The translations under genes were made by a program, and so were the position numbers. Source: UBA4575 sp002386945 (lineage in GTDB: Bacteria > Pseudomonadota > Gammaproteobacteria > UBA4575). From it: DNA of 64,000 nt. Below are positions 18,466 to 27,133 of this stretch, piece by piece. Under the pieces are notes generated by a model that did no database searches, was not told where the DNA came from, and saw only the letters and a program-made list of their open reading frames with translations. Positions within the stretch are counted from its first letter, which is position 1. Each line of letters begins with the position of its first letter. The stretch is taken from the NCBI GenBank assembly GCA_943789445.1, contig CALSUC010000002.1, positions 372,001 through 436,000 on the forward strand, in the 5' to 3' direction.

Positions 18466-19619
18466 GCCTTAGATATCGCTAGTTGTGCGCCTTCGCTAAG
18501 ATCTTTCACCGGGAATAATAGGGGGTGCTGATCTTTCAGCAGAGCCTTAGCCTGCTCCGCATTGGTTCCCTGTAGTAGCACCACGACTGGGATTTCTAAA
18601 GCAGTATTCTTAAGTGCCGCCAAAATGCCGTGGGCAATCACATCACAACGTACAATCCCGCCAAATATATTGACGAAGACTGCGCGTACTTCATCAGCAA
18701 GCAGTAACTCAAAGGCGTGGGTAACACGGGCTTCGTTTGTATTACCACCGACATCAAGGAAGTTGGCCGGTTCACCACCAAAGTGTTTAATCAGATCCAT
18801 GGTGGCCATGGCTAGGCCGGCACCGTTAACAATGCAACCGATGTTGCCATCCAGTTTGACGTAGCTTAAATCATGCGCCCGTGCCTTTCGTTCAATCGCA
18901 TTCTCTTGGCTATCATCACGTAAGTTCGAAACCTTGGTTTGGCGATATAAGGCGTTATCGTCAATATTGATCTTTGCATCCAGGGCTTGGAGTACGCCTG
19001 CCCGGGTTACGATTAGAGGGTTGATTTCAACCAAGGTCGCATCAATATCACAAAACATGCGATAGAGATTATTCACTATTTGATTGAATTCAGTCTGCTG
19101 TGTCTGATTGAGATTCAATCCTTGGACTAGCGTTTGATGATGAGAGGCTTGCAGTCCAGTCGCTTTGCTGATGGCTGCTCGATTGATTTTGCTAGGGTCT
19201 CGTGCAGCTATTTCTTCCAGATTGATGCCGCCTTCGCTGGAAGATAATAGGGTGATGTTTTTCTTGTTTCGATCAATCAGAACACCTAGGTAGATCTCAT
19301 TAGCGATCTCGGCTGGCTTCTCAATCAATAACGCATTGACAGGCAATCCATCGGAGCCTGTTTGTGTAGTGACTAGTTGGCGGCCAAGCAGCTGGCGCAT
19401 ATGGCTGGCTAGCTCTTCGGCTTTATGTGCCACTAAGATGCCTCCAGCTTTACCACGGCCTCCAGCATGAATCTGTGATTTCACAACCCATTCTTGATTG
19501 CTCCATTGACTAGCAAAAGAGTCAATATCATCACCTTTATGGAAGATATGGCCGCGTGGAGTTGGGATCTGATACTGCTGCAATAATTCTTTGGACTGAT
19601 ATTCGTGGATAAACATCAC
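18462..19619 (-). CDS. sucC: succinate-CoA ligase (ADP-forming) subunit beta
   Basis: SucC is the ATP-grasp, nucleotide-binding subunit of succinyl-CoA synthetase. The 385-residue product has the N-terminal MFIHEYQSKELL, the ATP-grasp segment VVKSQIHAGGRGKAGG, EINPL and the CoA-ligase domain with FVNIFGGIVRCD. The start may be GTG at 19619 or the adjacent ATG at 19616. No sucA, sucB or lpd accompanies it, so the pair is separated from the 2-oxoglutarate dehydrogenase genes in this window. Confidence 0.96.
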   Translation of the reverse strand: MMFIHEYQSKELLQQYQIPTPRGHIFHKGDDIDSFASQWSNQEWVVKSQIHAGGRGKAGGILVAHKAEELASHMRQLLGRQLVTTQTGSDGLPVNALLIEKPAEIANEIYLGVLIDRNKKNITLLSSSEGGINLEEIAARDPSKINRAAISKATGLQASHHQTLVQGLNLNQTQQTEFNQIVNNLYRMFCDIDATLVEINPLIVTRAGVLQALDAKINIDDNALYRQTKVSNLRDDSQENAIERKARAHDLSYVKLDGNIGCIVNGAGLAMATMDLIKHFGGEPANFLDVGGNTNEARVTHAFELLLADEVRAVFVNIFGGIVRCDVIAHGILAALKNTALEIPVVVLLQGTNAEQAKALLKDQHPLLFPVKDLSEGAQLAISKA

Positions 19620-19648
19620 TGGCTCGCTTCATCTAAGCTACTTTCTTA

Positions 19649-19671
19649 CCGCTAGCATATGCTTTTAGCGG
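19649..19671 (-). other. inverted repeat in the sucC upstream region
   Basis: CCGCTA at 19649-19654 pairs with TAGCGG at 19666-19671 around an 11-base loop. It lies 30 bases before the sucC start, on the 5' side of the sucCD transcript. No T-run follows on the minus strand, so it is not a typical terminator. Its role is unknown. Confidence 0.45.
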
Positions 19672-19734
19672 GTTAATTGTTTCATTTTTTACCTGAATTT
19701 TCTAAGAATATGAGTCGTAGCTTTGAAAATCGAA

Positions 19735-19740
19735 TATAAT
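19735..19740 (+). promoter_or_regulatory. candidate -10 box for rlmD
   Basis: A perfect TATAAT lies 84 bases before the chosen rlmD ATG. The matching -35 region (about 19712-19717) is poor. This is the only good -10 in the sucC-rlmD gap on the plus strand. Confidence 0.45.
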
Positions 19741-19823
19741 TGGCCGCTTTGCTCACTGGCGTTGGCGCGATAATGCCTAGGCTGATGAGCGATGTGATAG
19801 CTGAATGCATTAAAGAGAATATT

Positions 19824-21131
19824 ATGACAGAGTTAAAAGAGGCACTGATTACCGACGTTTCGCTGGATGGGCGTGGAGTTGCTAGTGAAAACGGGAAAAA
19901 GGTTTTTATCCCATTTACGCTGACCGGTGAACGAGTCAGCTATCGTGCGAATAAGAAAAAAAAGAAATTTAATGAAGCCCAATTAATCGAAATTATTGAA
20001 CCCTCTGTAGAAAGAGTAGAGGCGCAATGTCCTTACTTTACTGTGTGTGGTGGCTGCGCAATACAACACATAACGCCTGAGATGCAGCTGGCGTTAAGAG
20101 AAAAATCAGTCCTTGATACCTTAACGCGCATTGGGCAAGTGAATGCGGAAGAGGTTATGCCGGCGCTGACTGATAAAGTTTGGGGCTATCGTCGCCGAGC
20201 TCGTTTAGGTGTGAAATATGTCGCCAAAAAAGATGCAGTGTTGGTTGGTTTTCGTGAGAAAAATGCACCCTATATCACACAGATGTCCTCTTGCGAAGTG
20301 CTAGATCCGAAGATTGCTGAATTGATTCAGCCTTTTGCTGAGTTGATTTATCAACTATCGATAAGAGACAAGGTCCCACAGTTGGAGTGTAGTGTTGCCG
20401 AGAATGCGACTTCGGTTGTTATGCGAGTATTGGAGACACCAAGTAAGGCAGACTTAGAGTACTTGCATGCCTTTCAGCAACAGTGGCCGATTCGCTTACT
20501 GTTACAGCCGGCTGGATTGAAATCGATCTACCCATTGGATGCAACACCTGTGGAGCCTTTGTATTTCACTTTACAACCATTCAACCTGCGCCTGCAGTTC
20601 ACCCCGACTGATTTCATACAGATCCATGCTGGAATCAATAATAAAATGGTGATTCAAGCGCTGGAGTGGTTGCAAGTGACAGCAACAGATCGCGTACTAG
20701 ATCTATTCTGTGGACTTGGTAATTTTAGTCTGCCGTTGGCACAGATAGCGGATGAAGTGCTGGGCATTGAAGGTGATGCTGCTTTAATACAGCGAGCTAA
20801 GGATAATGCGAGCTTAAATAAATTGGGCAATATACGCTTTCAGAAAGAAGATTTATTTGAGGTTTCAGCGAGCAATAATTGGTTGGCACAACAGTGGGAT
20901 CTAGTGCTTATTGATCCGCCACGTTCAGGTGCAAAAGAAGTTGTTGATCAATTGCATCTCATATCGCCAAAGAAGGTGCTGTATGTGTCTTGTCATCCAG
21001 CGAGCTTGGCGCGTGATGCTGATGCCCTAGTAAACAAGTTAGGCTACCGCATGACACGGGTATGTGTGATTAATATGTTTCCGCATACGGGGCACGTGGA
21101 AACCATGGCCCTATTTGAAAAGCCTGCCTAA
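19824..21131 (+). CDS. rlmD: 23S rRNA (uracil1939-C5)-methyltransferase
   Basis: RlmD (RumA) makes m5U1939 in 23S rRNA using SAM and contains a 4Fe-4S cluster. The 435-residue product starts with a TRAM domain, then the cluster cysteines CPYFTVCGGC, the SAM motif LDLFCGLGNFSLPLA and the DPPRSGA and SCHPASLARD motifs; the Cys of the last is the catalytic nucleophile. ATG 19824 is chosen because it lies behind AAAGAGA and fits the family; the frame stays open to 19740. It ends 3 bases from the convergent unknown gene. Confidence 0.93.
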   Translation: MTELKEALITDVSLDGRGVASENGKKVFIPFTLTGERVSYRANKKKKKFNEAQLIEIIEPSVERVEAQCPYFTVCGGCAIQHITPEMQLALREKSVLDTLTRIGQVNAEEVMPALTDKVWGYRRRARLGVKYVAKKDAVLVGFREKNAPYITQMSSCEVLDPKIAELIQPFAELIYQLSIRDKVPQLECSVAENATSVVMRVLETPSKADLEYLHAFQQQWPIRLLLQPAGLKSIYPLDATPVEPLYFTLQPFNLRLQFTPTDFIQIHAGINNKMVIQALEWLQVTATDRVLDLFCGLGNFSLPLAQIADEVLGIEGDAALIQRAKDNASLNKLGNIRFQKEDLFEVSASNNWLAQQWDLVLIDPPRSGAKEVVDQLHLISPKKVLYVSCHPASLARDADALVNKLGYRMTRVCVINMFPHTGHVETMALFEKPA

Positions 21132-21134
21132 AGT

Positions 21135-21509
21135 TTAGTTTTTGCGGAAGGCTTTTCGCGAGAAATCAATGCGCAGGATGTTGCCATTTGGAGCGACATT
21201 CTCATGCACAATCGTGCTGCGCTCTAGGGCGTAGATTCTACGATCACGGGTCGAGATGGAATTGATTAATTCTGGACTCTGGCAGTTTACGCGTGTCGAT
21301 GCTTTTTGTTGCTCATTATCAGGATCACAGAGACGGATGCCGGGTAACAAAGAGTACTTATAGACTGTTCTCAGTTCTACACTCTGTTGCTGTAACTTAG
21401 GCGGGATCAGTGTTGCTTGTGTCTCTTCAGCAAAAGCGTTTGAACCAAGTGCCAGCAATAGTGCGCCTAGGCAAGTAAGGGCTGTCATTTTCTGTAGTAG
21501 GAATCTCAT
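21135..21509 (-). CDS. hypothetical exported protein
   Basis: I do not recognise this 124-residue protein. It has a clear signal peptide (MRFLLQK, then a hydrophobic run, likely cleavage after AFA near residue 27), so the mature part of about 97 residues should be periplasmic. That part is polar with two cysteines (RLCDPD and RVNCQS) that could form a disulfide. A strong GGGAGG ribosome site precedes the ATG, which supports it being a real gene. It is convergent with rlmD; no neighbour suggests a function. Confidence 0.65.
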   Translation of the reverse strand: MRFLLQKMTALTCLGALLLALGSNAFAEETQATLIPPKLQQQSVELRTVYKYSLLPGIRLCDPDNEQQKASTRVNCQSPELINSISTRDRRIYALERSTIVHENVAPNGNILRIDFSRKAFRKN

Positions 21510-21826
21510 TTAGGTTATCCTCCCAAGGAGTCATTTGTCGTCATATTAGCATGCTGATTGAGGTGTTTAGTATGCATAACGCACGTTGAAATCGACTATT
21601 TTTATGCCAATAACCTGGCTTATTCAAATTTGCTGATAGGCCGCTAACCGCTATAGATATTAGAGTTAAGCTCGAAATCGACCATAAACCGCTACTCTAT
21701 GCCTACCCATCATCGTCGTGGGTCACTATACTTGGCCTATATTCTCCATTGACCTTAAGCGATTGGGGATAGTTTGGCGGCCCAAGCTCGATGCAGGCCG
21801 AGATTTTGTTAAAGGAATGTAATGAT
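21510..21826. other. 317-base intergenic region
   Basis: This gap separates the divergent exported unknown (-) from the FmdB-like gene (+). It holds the ribosome site of the former (TCCTCCC, 21518-21524, read on the minus strand) and that of the latter (AAAGGAATG, around 21811). I see no convincing promoter pair, terminator, RNA gene or conserved open frame in it. Confidence 0.6.
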
Positions 21827-22060
21827 ATGCCGATTTATGAGTACCAATGTGATGCCTGTGGGCACCAACACGAAGCCTTGCAAAAGATCAGTGATGATCT
21901 TTTAACGAGCTGCCCTGAATGTGGCAAAGATGCGTTGAAAAAGATAATTTCAGCGGCTGGCTTTCGTCTGAGTGGTAATGGCTGGTACGAGACCGATTTT
22001 AAATCAGGAAAACAGAAGAATCTTGCAAGTAAAGATTCAGATAGTTCCTCTGGCTCATAG
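21827..22060 (+). CDS. FmdB family zinc ribbon protein
   Basis: The 77-residue product begins MPIYEYQCDACGHQHE and has two CxxC pairs (CDAC and CPEC) forming a zinc ribbon of the FmdB type, followed by a Ser/Lys/Asp-rich flexible tail. Such proteins are often called putative regulators, but no function is established. ATG 21827 is preferred over the open extension to 21791 because the family begins MPIYEY. The FmdB-DUF502-aspS order is common in proteobacteria. Confidence 0.88.
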   Translation: MPIYEYQCDACGHQHEALQKISDDLLTSCPECGKDALKKIISAAGFRLSGNGWYETDFKSGKQKNLASKDSDSSSGS

Positions 22061-22135
22061 GCTGTTAACTACCATCTAATGAGCGCTTTATCAGATAAAC
22101 ATAAATATAAGATGAAGGAATTAGGGCTCTAAAGT

Positions 22136-22750
22136 ATGTTACGTCGCTACTTAATTGCAGGTCTGTTGGTTTGGGTTCCGCTCGGCGTTACCTTTTTCGT
22201 CCTAAAACTGCTGCTTGATTTGATGGATAAGCTATTGCTGATTCTGCCAATAGCTTGGCGTCCCGAGAGTCTTCTGGGCTTTTCTATCCCAGGCCTTGGT
22301 TTTATCCTAGCCTTTATTATCCTCCTGATTACTGGAGCCATCGGCGCGAATTTATTGGGTCGCACAGCTTTAAGAGTCTCGGAGAGTTTGCTCTCACGTA
22401 TTCCTCTCGTGCGGACGATCTATTCTTCAGCCAAGCAAATTCTAAATAGTGTACTCAGTACCGGTGGTGATTCATTTCGTAAGGTGCTCTTGATTGAATA
22501 TCCACGTAAAGGGATCTGGACTATTTGCTTCCAGACGGGGACTGCCGTCAAAGAAATCCAGGATCAACTCGACCAGCAGTCGATTATGGTCTTTGTCCCA
22601 ACCACACCTAATCCGACCTCAGGTTTTATTATGGTCGTGGCAGAGGATGAGACACGTGAGCTTGATATGGATATAGAAACCGCCTTGAAACTGGTGATGT
22701 CGCTAGGAATGGCCAAGACATCGAAGCCGGATCCAGTTGATTCACGTTAG
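22136..22750 (+). CDS. DUF502 domain-containing membrane protein
   Basis: The 204-residue product has two N-terminal membrane helices (about 5-27 and 48-70), followed by a soluble domain with the family segments RIPLVRTIYSSAKQI and VFVPTTPNPTSGFIMVV. It belongs to DUF502, an inner-membrane family without an agreed bacterial role. It lies directly upstream of aspS, as in many proteobacteria. Confidence 0.88.
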   Translation: MLRRYLIAGLLVWVPLGVTFFVLKLLLDLMDKLLLILPIAWRPESLLGFSIPGLGFILAFIILLITGAIGANLLGRTALRVSESLLSRIPLVRTIYSSAKQILNSVLSTGGDSFRKVLLIEYPRKGIWTICFQTGTAVKEIQDQLDQQSIMVFVPTTPNPTSGFIMVVAEDETRELDMDIETALKLVMSLGMAKTSKPDPVDSR

Positions 22751-22821
22751 CTTACTACGTAGTATCCACGGCAACCTTATTTAGCTACATTTCATCCAGA
22801 TTTAACGCTAGGACACGTCAC

Positions 22822-24606
22822 ATGCGCACGCACTATTGTGGGGAAACCACGCTTGAACACTTAGAGCAAGAAGTACAACTTTGTGGATGGGTGAATCGTC
22901 GCCGAGACCACGGTGGTGTGATCTTCATCGATCTGCGCGACCGCACTGGTATCGTGCAGGTGGTATTTGACCCCGATCGGGCAGATATCTTCCTTGCGGC
23001 AGAGCAGCTTCGAAATGAATATGTGATCAAAGTCACAGCGAAAGTACGTCCACGCCCTGAAGGCACTGTAAATAGTGATCTCAGTACGGGTGAGATTGAA
23101 GTTTTGGCTACTGCGCTGGAGGTTTTGAATAAATCGGATACACCGCCGTTTCAACTAGATGATACCGATGTGAATGAAGAATCACGTCTACGTTATCGCT
23201 ATATTGATTTACGTCGTCCTGAGATGCAGGCACGCATGCAGACACGTGTTCAAGTAACACGAGCCTTGCGTAATTATCTCGATGATAACGGTTTCTTAGA
23301 TATCGAGACGCCGATGCTAACCAAGGCGACACCAGAAGGTGCGCGTGATTACTTGGTGCCTAGTCGTACTCACCCCGGATCATTTTTTGCTCTGCCACAG
23401 TCACCGCAATTGTTTAAGCAATTATTGATGATGAGTGGTTTTGATCGTTATTACCAAGTCGTACGTTGTTTCCGTGACGAAGATCTACGTGCCGACCGTC
23501 AGCCTGAATTTACCCAGCTGGATATTGAGACCTCATTCTTAGGCCAAGAAGACATCATATCGATGATGGAAGGCATGATGCGACAGGTCTTTCAGCAATC
23601 TATGGGTATCTCTCTAGAAGCCCCGTTCCCGCGTATGAGCTATGCCGATGCAATGCATCGTTATGGTTCAGATAAGCCAGATCTGCGCATCCCATTGGAA
23701 CTGATCGACATTACTGACTTAATGACATCGGTTGAATTTAAAGTATTTAGTGGCCCAGCACAGGATGAAAAAGGGCGTGTAGCCGTTATCTGCCTACCGA
23801 ATGGCAGTGAGCTCAGTCGTAAAGAGATCGATGGGTATACAAATTATGTGGCTAATTACGGTGCTAAGGGTTTGGCTTACATCAAATGTAATGCCGTTGA
23901 GCAGGGCCGCGAAGGTCTGCAAAGCCCGATTCTTAAATTCTTACCGGATGAAGTCATAGAGCAAATCTTGCAGCGCAGTGGCGCAAGCAACGGTGATCTC
24001 TTGTTCTTTGGGGCCGATAAAACCAACGTGGTGAATGACGCTTTAGGTGCATTACGCGTTAAATTAGGCATCGATCGTAAGCTGCTTGAAGGTGAGTGGA
24101 AGCCACTCTGGGTGGTTGATTTCCCTATGTTCGAGTTTGATGAAAAAGAACAACGTTGGAATGCCTTGCACCACCCATTTACAGCGCCAAACTTTGATTC
24201 AGCTGAGCAATTGCTAGCGAATCCAGGTGAGGCCTTATCCCAAGCTTACGATATGGTGCTTAACGGTACTGAAATAGGTGGTGGTTCGGTGCGTATTCAT
24301 AAGCAGGAGATGCAGCGTGTAGTATTCGAAGTATTGAATATTTCTAATGAAGAAGCTGAGAGTAAGTTTGGTTTCTTACTCAATGCCTTGCGCTATGGTT
24401 GCCCACCGCATGCTGGTATTGCCTTCGGTATGGATCGTCTCATCATGTTGATGACTGGCAGCACCTCGATCCGTGATGTGATGGCCTTTCCAAAAACACA
24501 GACTGCGATGTGTCCATTGACTGATGCGCCTGCAGAAGTGAGTGAAAAGCAGCTGAAAGAACTTAATTTACGCTTGCGTCCGAAGCTGAAAGAAGTGGCG
24601 AAATAA
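22822..24606 (+). CDS. aspS: aspartate-tRNA ligase
   Basis: AspRS charges tRNA-Asp and is a class II synthetase. The 594-residue product has the N-terminal OB anticodon-binding domain (LCGWVNRRRDHGG), motif 2 (RCFRDEDLRADRQPEFTQLD), the bacterial GAD insertion and motif 3 (GIAFGMDRLIMLM). Length is standard for the bacterial-type enzyme. Whether it is discriminating or not cannot be told from these motifs alone. It starts behind TAGGAC. Confidence 0.97.
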   Translation: MRTHYCGETTLEHLEQEVQLCGWVNRRRDHGGVIFIDLRDRTGIVQVVFDPDRADIFLAAEQLRNEYVIKVTAKVRPRPEGTVNSDLSTGEIEVLATALEVLNKSDTPPFQLDDTDVNEESRLRYRYIDLRRPEMQARMQTRVQVTRALRNYLDDNGFLDIETPMLTKATPEGARDYLVPSRTHPGSFFALPQSPQLFKQLLMMSGFDRYYQVVRCFRDEDLRADRQPEFTQLDIETSFLGQEDIISMMEGMMRQVFQQSMGISLEAPFPRMSYADAMHRYGSDKPDLRIPLELIDITDLMTSVEFKVFSGPAQDEKGRVAVICLPNGSELSRKEIDGYTNYVANYGAKGLAYIKCNAVEQGREGLQSPILKFLPDEVIEQILQRSGASNGDLLFFGADKTNVVNDALGALRVKLGIDRKLLEGEWKPLWVVDFPMFEFDEKEQRWNALHHPFTAPNFDSAEQLLANPGEALSQAYDMVLNGTEIGGGSVRIHKQEMQRVVFEVLNISNEEAESKFGFLLNALRYGCPPHAGIAFGMDRLIMLMTGSTSIRDVMAFPKTQTAMCPLTDAPAEVSEKQLKELNLRLRPKLKEVAK

Positions 24607-24711
24607 ATACTCAGGCTGAATCGCGCTGCATACTTGTCAGTAAGATAAGGGTGCCTATAATTTTACTGAGGTGTAAGCCTCTTACTCGTCTAGCGACACC
24701 GTGTTATCGCA

Positions 24712-25158
24712 ATGATTGAAGAAAAAAAAATAAAGCGTCCTGAGTCAGTGCTCATCGTTATCTACACCAAACAGGGTGAGGTATTGATGATGCGTCGTAC
24801 TTTCCCTGATGATTTTTGGCAATCGGTTACCGGTAGCTTGGAATGGGGCGAATCGGAGAATGATGCTGCTGCGCGTGAATTACAAGAAGAAACAGGCCTT
24901 GATGGGGCCGCACTGATTAACTGTGATTTCTCACAGGTATTTGAGATTTACCCAATCTGGCGTGATCGCTACGGTGAGGGTGTTACGCGTAATCAAGAAC
25001 ATGTCTTTCTATTGCCTCTAGATGGGCGCAATACGATCCAATTAGATCCTAGAGAACACTTAGAGTATCGCTGGGTGAGCCGTTCTGAGGCGATTGATTT
25101 GGCCAGATCCCATACCAATAAAGAAGCCATCACCCGCTGGGTGCCTGAAGTTAGCTAA
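24712..25158 (+). CDS. nudB: dihydroneopterin triphosphate diphosphatase
   Basis: NudB removes pyrophosphate from dihydroneopterin triphosphate in folate synthesis. The 148-residue protein has a complete Nudix box: Gly41-x5-Glu47-x7-Arg55-Glu56-Leu-x-Glu59-Glu60-x-Gly62. N-terminal KRPESVLIVIYT and the placement between aspS and yebC-ruvC match NudB rather than another Nudix enzyme. No strong ribosome site is visible before the ATG. Confidence 0.9.
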   Translation: MIEEKKIKRPESVLIVIYTKQGEVLMMRRTFPDDFWQSVTGSLEWGESENDAAARELQEETGLDGAALINCDFSQVFEIYPIWRDRYGEGVTRNQEHVFLLPLDGRNTIQLDPREHLEYRWVSRSEAIDLARSHTNKEAITRWVPEVS

Positions 25159-25212
25159 TCTGATCTATTAAGAAGTTGTCTAATTGACGAACTTTGGGGC
25201 TTTTCCACCATT

Positions 25213-25242
25213 TTGGATAGGCGCTTCAAGTGGTACTATAGA
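25213..25242 (+). promoter_or_regulatory. candidate sigma-70 promoter of yebC-ruvCAB
   Basis: TTGGAT (25213-25218) and TATAGA (25237-25242) are 18 bases apart, 27 bases before the yebC ATG. The gap between nudB and yebC is the only one of useful size before ruvC, so it may drive the whole yebC-ruvCAB unit. No LexA box is visible here. Confidence 0.4.
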
Positions 25243-25268
25243 TACTTTATTTTGTTATGAGATAAGGT

Positions 25269-26015
25269 ATGGCAGGGCATAGTAAATGGGCAAATATCCA
25301 GCATCGCAAAAAGGCGCAGGATTCCAAGCGAGGTAAGGTATTTACCAAGTTTATCCGCGAGATCACCGTAGCCTCACGTATCGGTGGCTCTGATCTAGAC
25401 TCCAATCCACGTTTACGTCTAGCAGTCGATAAAGGCCTAAGTGCTAATATGTCGAAAGATACGATTGAGCGCGCGATTAAGCGAGGTGCCGGTGAGCTGG
25501 AGGGAGTCGAGTACGAAGAAATTCGCTACGAAGGCTATGGCCCAGCAGGTACTGCCTTGATCGTGGACTGTTTGACAGATAATCGTAACCGTACCGTGTC
25601 AGAAGTACGTCATGCCTTTAGTAAGCATAATGGCAATATGGGGACTAGTGGTTCGGTCGCTTATCTATTCACTAAATTAGGTGTCTTTAACTATGAAAGT
25701 GGTGTCGATGAAGACCGCTTGATGGAGGCAGCCTTAGAATTTGGCGCTGATGACATCGTGAGCGAAGAAAATGGCTCAATGGAAGTGATCTGTCAGGCAG
25801 ATATTTTCTTAGATGTGCAGACTGCTTTAAATGCCGCTGAGTTAAGCCCAAGTTTCGCTGAGATCGCGATGCGTGCATCCACTATGGCCGAAGTAAGCGA
25901 AAAAGACACTGAAAAGCTCATGAATTTGATCGATGCGCTGGAAGAATTAGATGACGTGCAAAATGTCTATTCTAATGCCGAATTTCCTGATGGCTTGTTG
26001 GAGAATCTCGGTTAA
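25269..26015 (+). CDS. yebC: YebC/PmpR family DNA-binding regulatory protein
   Basis: YebC-type proteins were long described as transcription regulators; more recent work links the family to translation of proline-rich stretches. The 248-residue product begins MAGHSKWANIQHRKKAQD, the hallmark N-terminus, and has all three family domains (GPAGTALIVDCLTDNRNRT, GTSGSVAYLFTKLGVF). It directly precedes ruvC, whose predicted start lies inside its 3' end. Confidence 0.95.
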   Translation: MAGHSKWANIQHRKKAQDSKRGKVFTKFIREITVASRIGGSDLDSNPRLRLAVDKGLSANMSKDTIERAIKRGAGELEGVEYEEIRYEGYGPAGTALIVDCLTDNRNRTVSEVRHAFSKHNGNMGTSGSVAYLFTKLGVFNYESGVDEDRLMEAALEFGADDIVSEENGSMEVICQADIFLDVQTALNAAELSPSFAEIAMRASTMAEVSEKDTEKLMNLIDALEELDDVQNVYSNAEFPDGLLENLG

Positions 26016-26520
26016 TAAGCAGCAAGGTAAGATACGTATTTTAGGGATAGATCCAGGGTCTATCCGCACTGGCTACGGCATCATTGATAGTGATGGTTAC
26101 CATAGTAGCTACGTCAGTAGTGGTTTTTTGAAGTTACCGACCACTTCATTAGCCGATAAATTAGGTGCGATATTTGCGTCTCTCAGTGACCTTTGTCAGC
26201 AATGGCAACCGGAACATATGGCGGTAGAAGAAGTCTTTATGGCAAAAAACCCCATGTCAGCGCTGAAGTTAGGCCATGCACGGGGCGCTGCTATCAGTGC
26301 AGGCTGCCATGCGGATTTAGAAATCTACGAATATACGGCCAAACAAGTTAAGAAATCTGCTGTAGGTTATGGTGCTGCCTCGAAAGATCAAATGCAGCAC
26401 ATGGTGACGCGTTTATTGAATCTTCGTAAAGAGCTACAAGAAGATGAGGCCGATGGTCTAGCAGTAGCCATATGCCATGCGCACACCGCTTTAAATACCA
26501 AACAAATCAACTCGAGTTAA
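25990..26520 (+). CDS. ruvC: crossover junction endodeoxyribonuclease RuvC
   Basis: RuvC is the Holliday junction resolvase acting with RuvAB. The product has ILGIDPGSIRTGYG with the first catalytic Asp, the VEEVFMAKN Glu and the C-terminal DEADGLAVAICHA acidic pair. ATG 25990 gives 176 residues, close to the usual 173, but overlaps yebC by 26 bases and has no clear ribosome site. No in-frame ATG, GTG or TTG lies between the yebC stop and the conserved region, so initiation is uncertain. Confidence 0.92.
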   Translation: MACWRISVNKQQGKIRILGIDPGSIRTGYGIIDSDGYHSSYVSSGFLKLPTTSLADKLGAIFASLSDLCQQWQPEHMAVEEVFMAKNPMSALKLGHARGAAISAGCHADLEIYEYTAKQVKKSAVGYGAASKDQMQHMVTRLLNLRKELQEDEADGLAVAICHAHTALNTKQINSS

Positions 26521-26524
26521 GCAT

Positions 26525-27124
26525 GTGATCGGTTTATTAGAAGGTACCTTGATATACAAACAAGCCCCTGACTTGATGTTGAAGGTGCAGGGAGTTGGCT
26601 ATGAACTGCAAGCGCCGATGTCGACCTTTTACAACCTGCCTGAGTGCGGCGTAGAGACCGTGTTATATACGCATTTATTAGTGCGTGAAGATGCACATAC
26701 GCTATATGCCTTCCACTCGACTGAAGATCGCAGTCTGTTTAGAACCTTACTTAAGGTTAACGGTGTGGGCGCTAAGATGGCCTTGGCGATTCTTTCAGGC
26801 ATGGAGACGAAAGGGTTTCGTTTTTGTATTGAGAATGGTGATGTTGATGCGCTCATCCGTTTACCAGGCGTAGGTCGTAAAACAGCTGAACGATTGGTGG
26901 TCGAATTGCGTGATCGCTTAAGTTCAATTGGAACTAGTGATGGTATAGCAAGCTCAGTAAGCTCAGGGAATGGATTAAGTCTGCGTGAAGAAGCGATTAC
27001 CGCTTTAACAACGTTGGGCTATAAAGGCCCAGAAGCGACACGCATGGTCAATCAAGTAGAGTCTGAGACGGAGAGTAGTGAAGAGCTCATTCGCTTAGCG
27101 CTTAAAACAAGTCTCAAGAAATAA
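26525..27124 (+). CDS. ruvA: Holliday junction branch migration protein RuvA
   Basis: RuvA binds Holliday junctions as a tetramer and loads the RuvB motor. The 199-residue product has the N-terminal OB fold (MIGLLEGTLIYK), two helix-hairpin-helix motifs (LLKVNGVGAKMALAIL and LIRLPGVGRKTAERL) and the C-terminal RuvB-binding domain (EEAITALTTLGYK). It starts at GTG four bases after ruvC. Confidence 0.96.
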   Translation: MIGLLEGTLIYKQAPDLMLKVQGVGYELQAPMSTFYNLPECGVETVLYTHLLVREDAHTLYAFHSTEDRSLFRTLLKVNGVGAKMALAILSGMETKGFRFCIENGDVDALIRLPGVGRKTAERLVVELRDRLSSIGTSDGIASSVSSGNGLSLREEAITALTTLGYKGPEATRMVNQVESETESSEELIRLALKTSLKK

Positions 27125-27133
27125 GGCTAGAGC

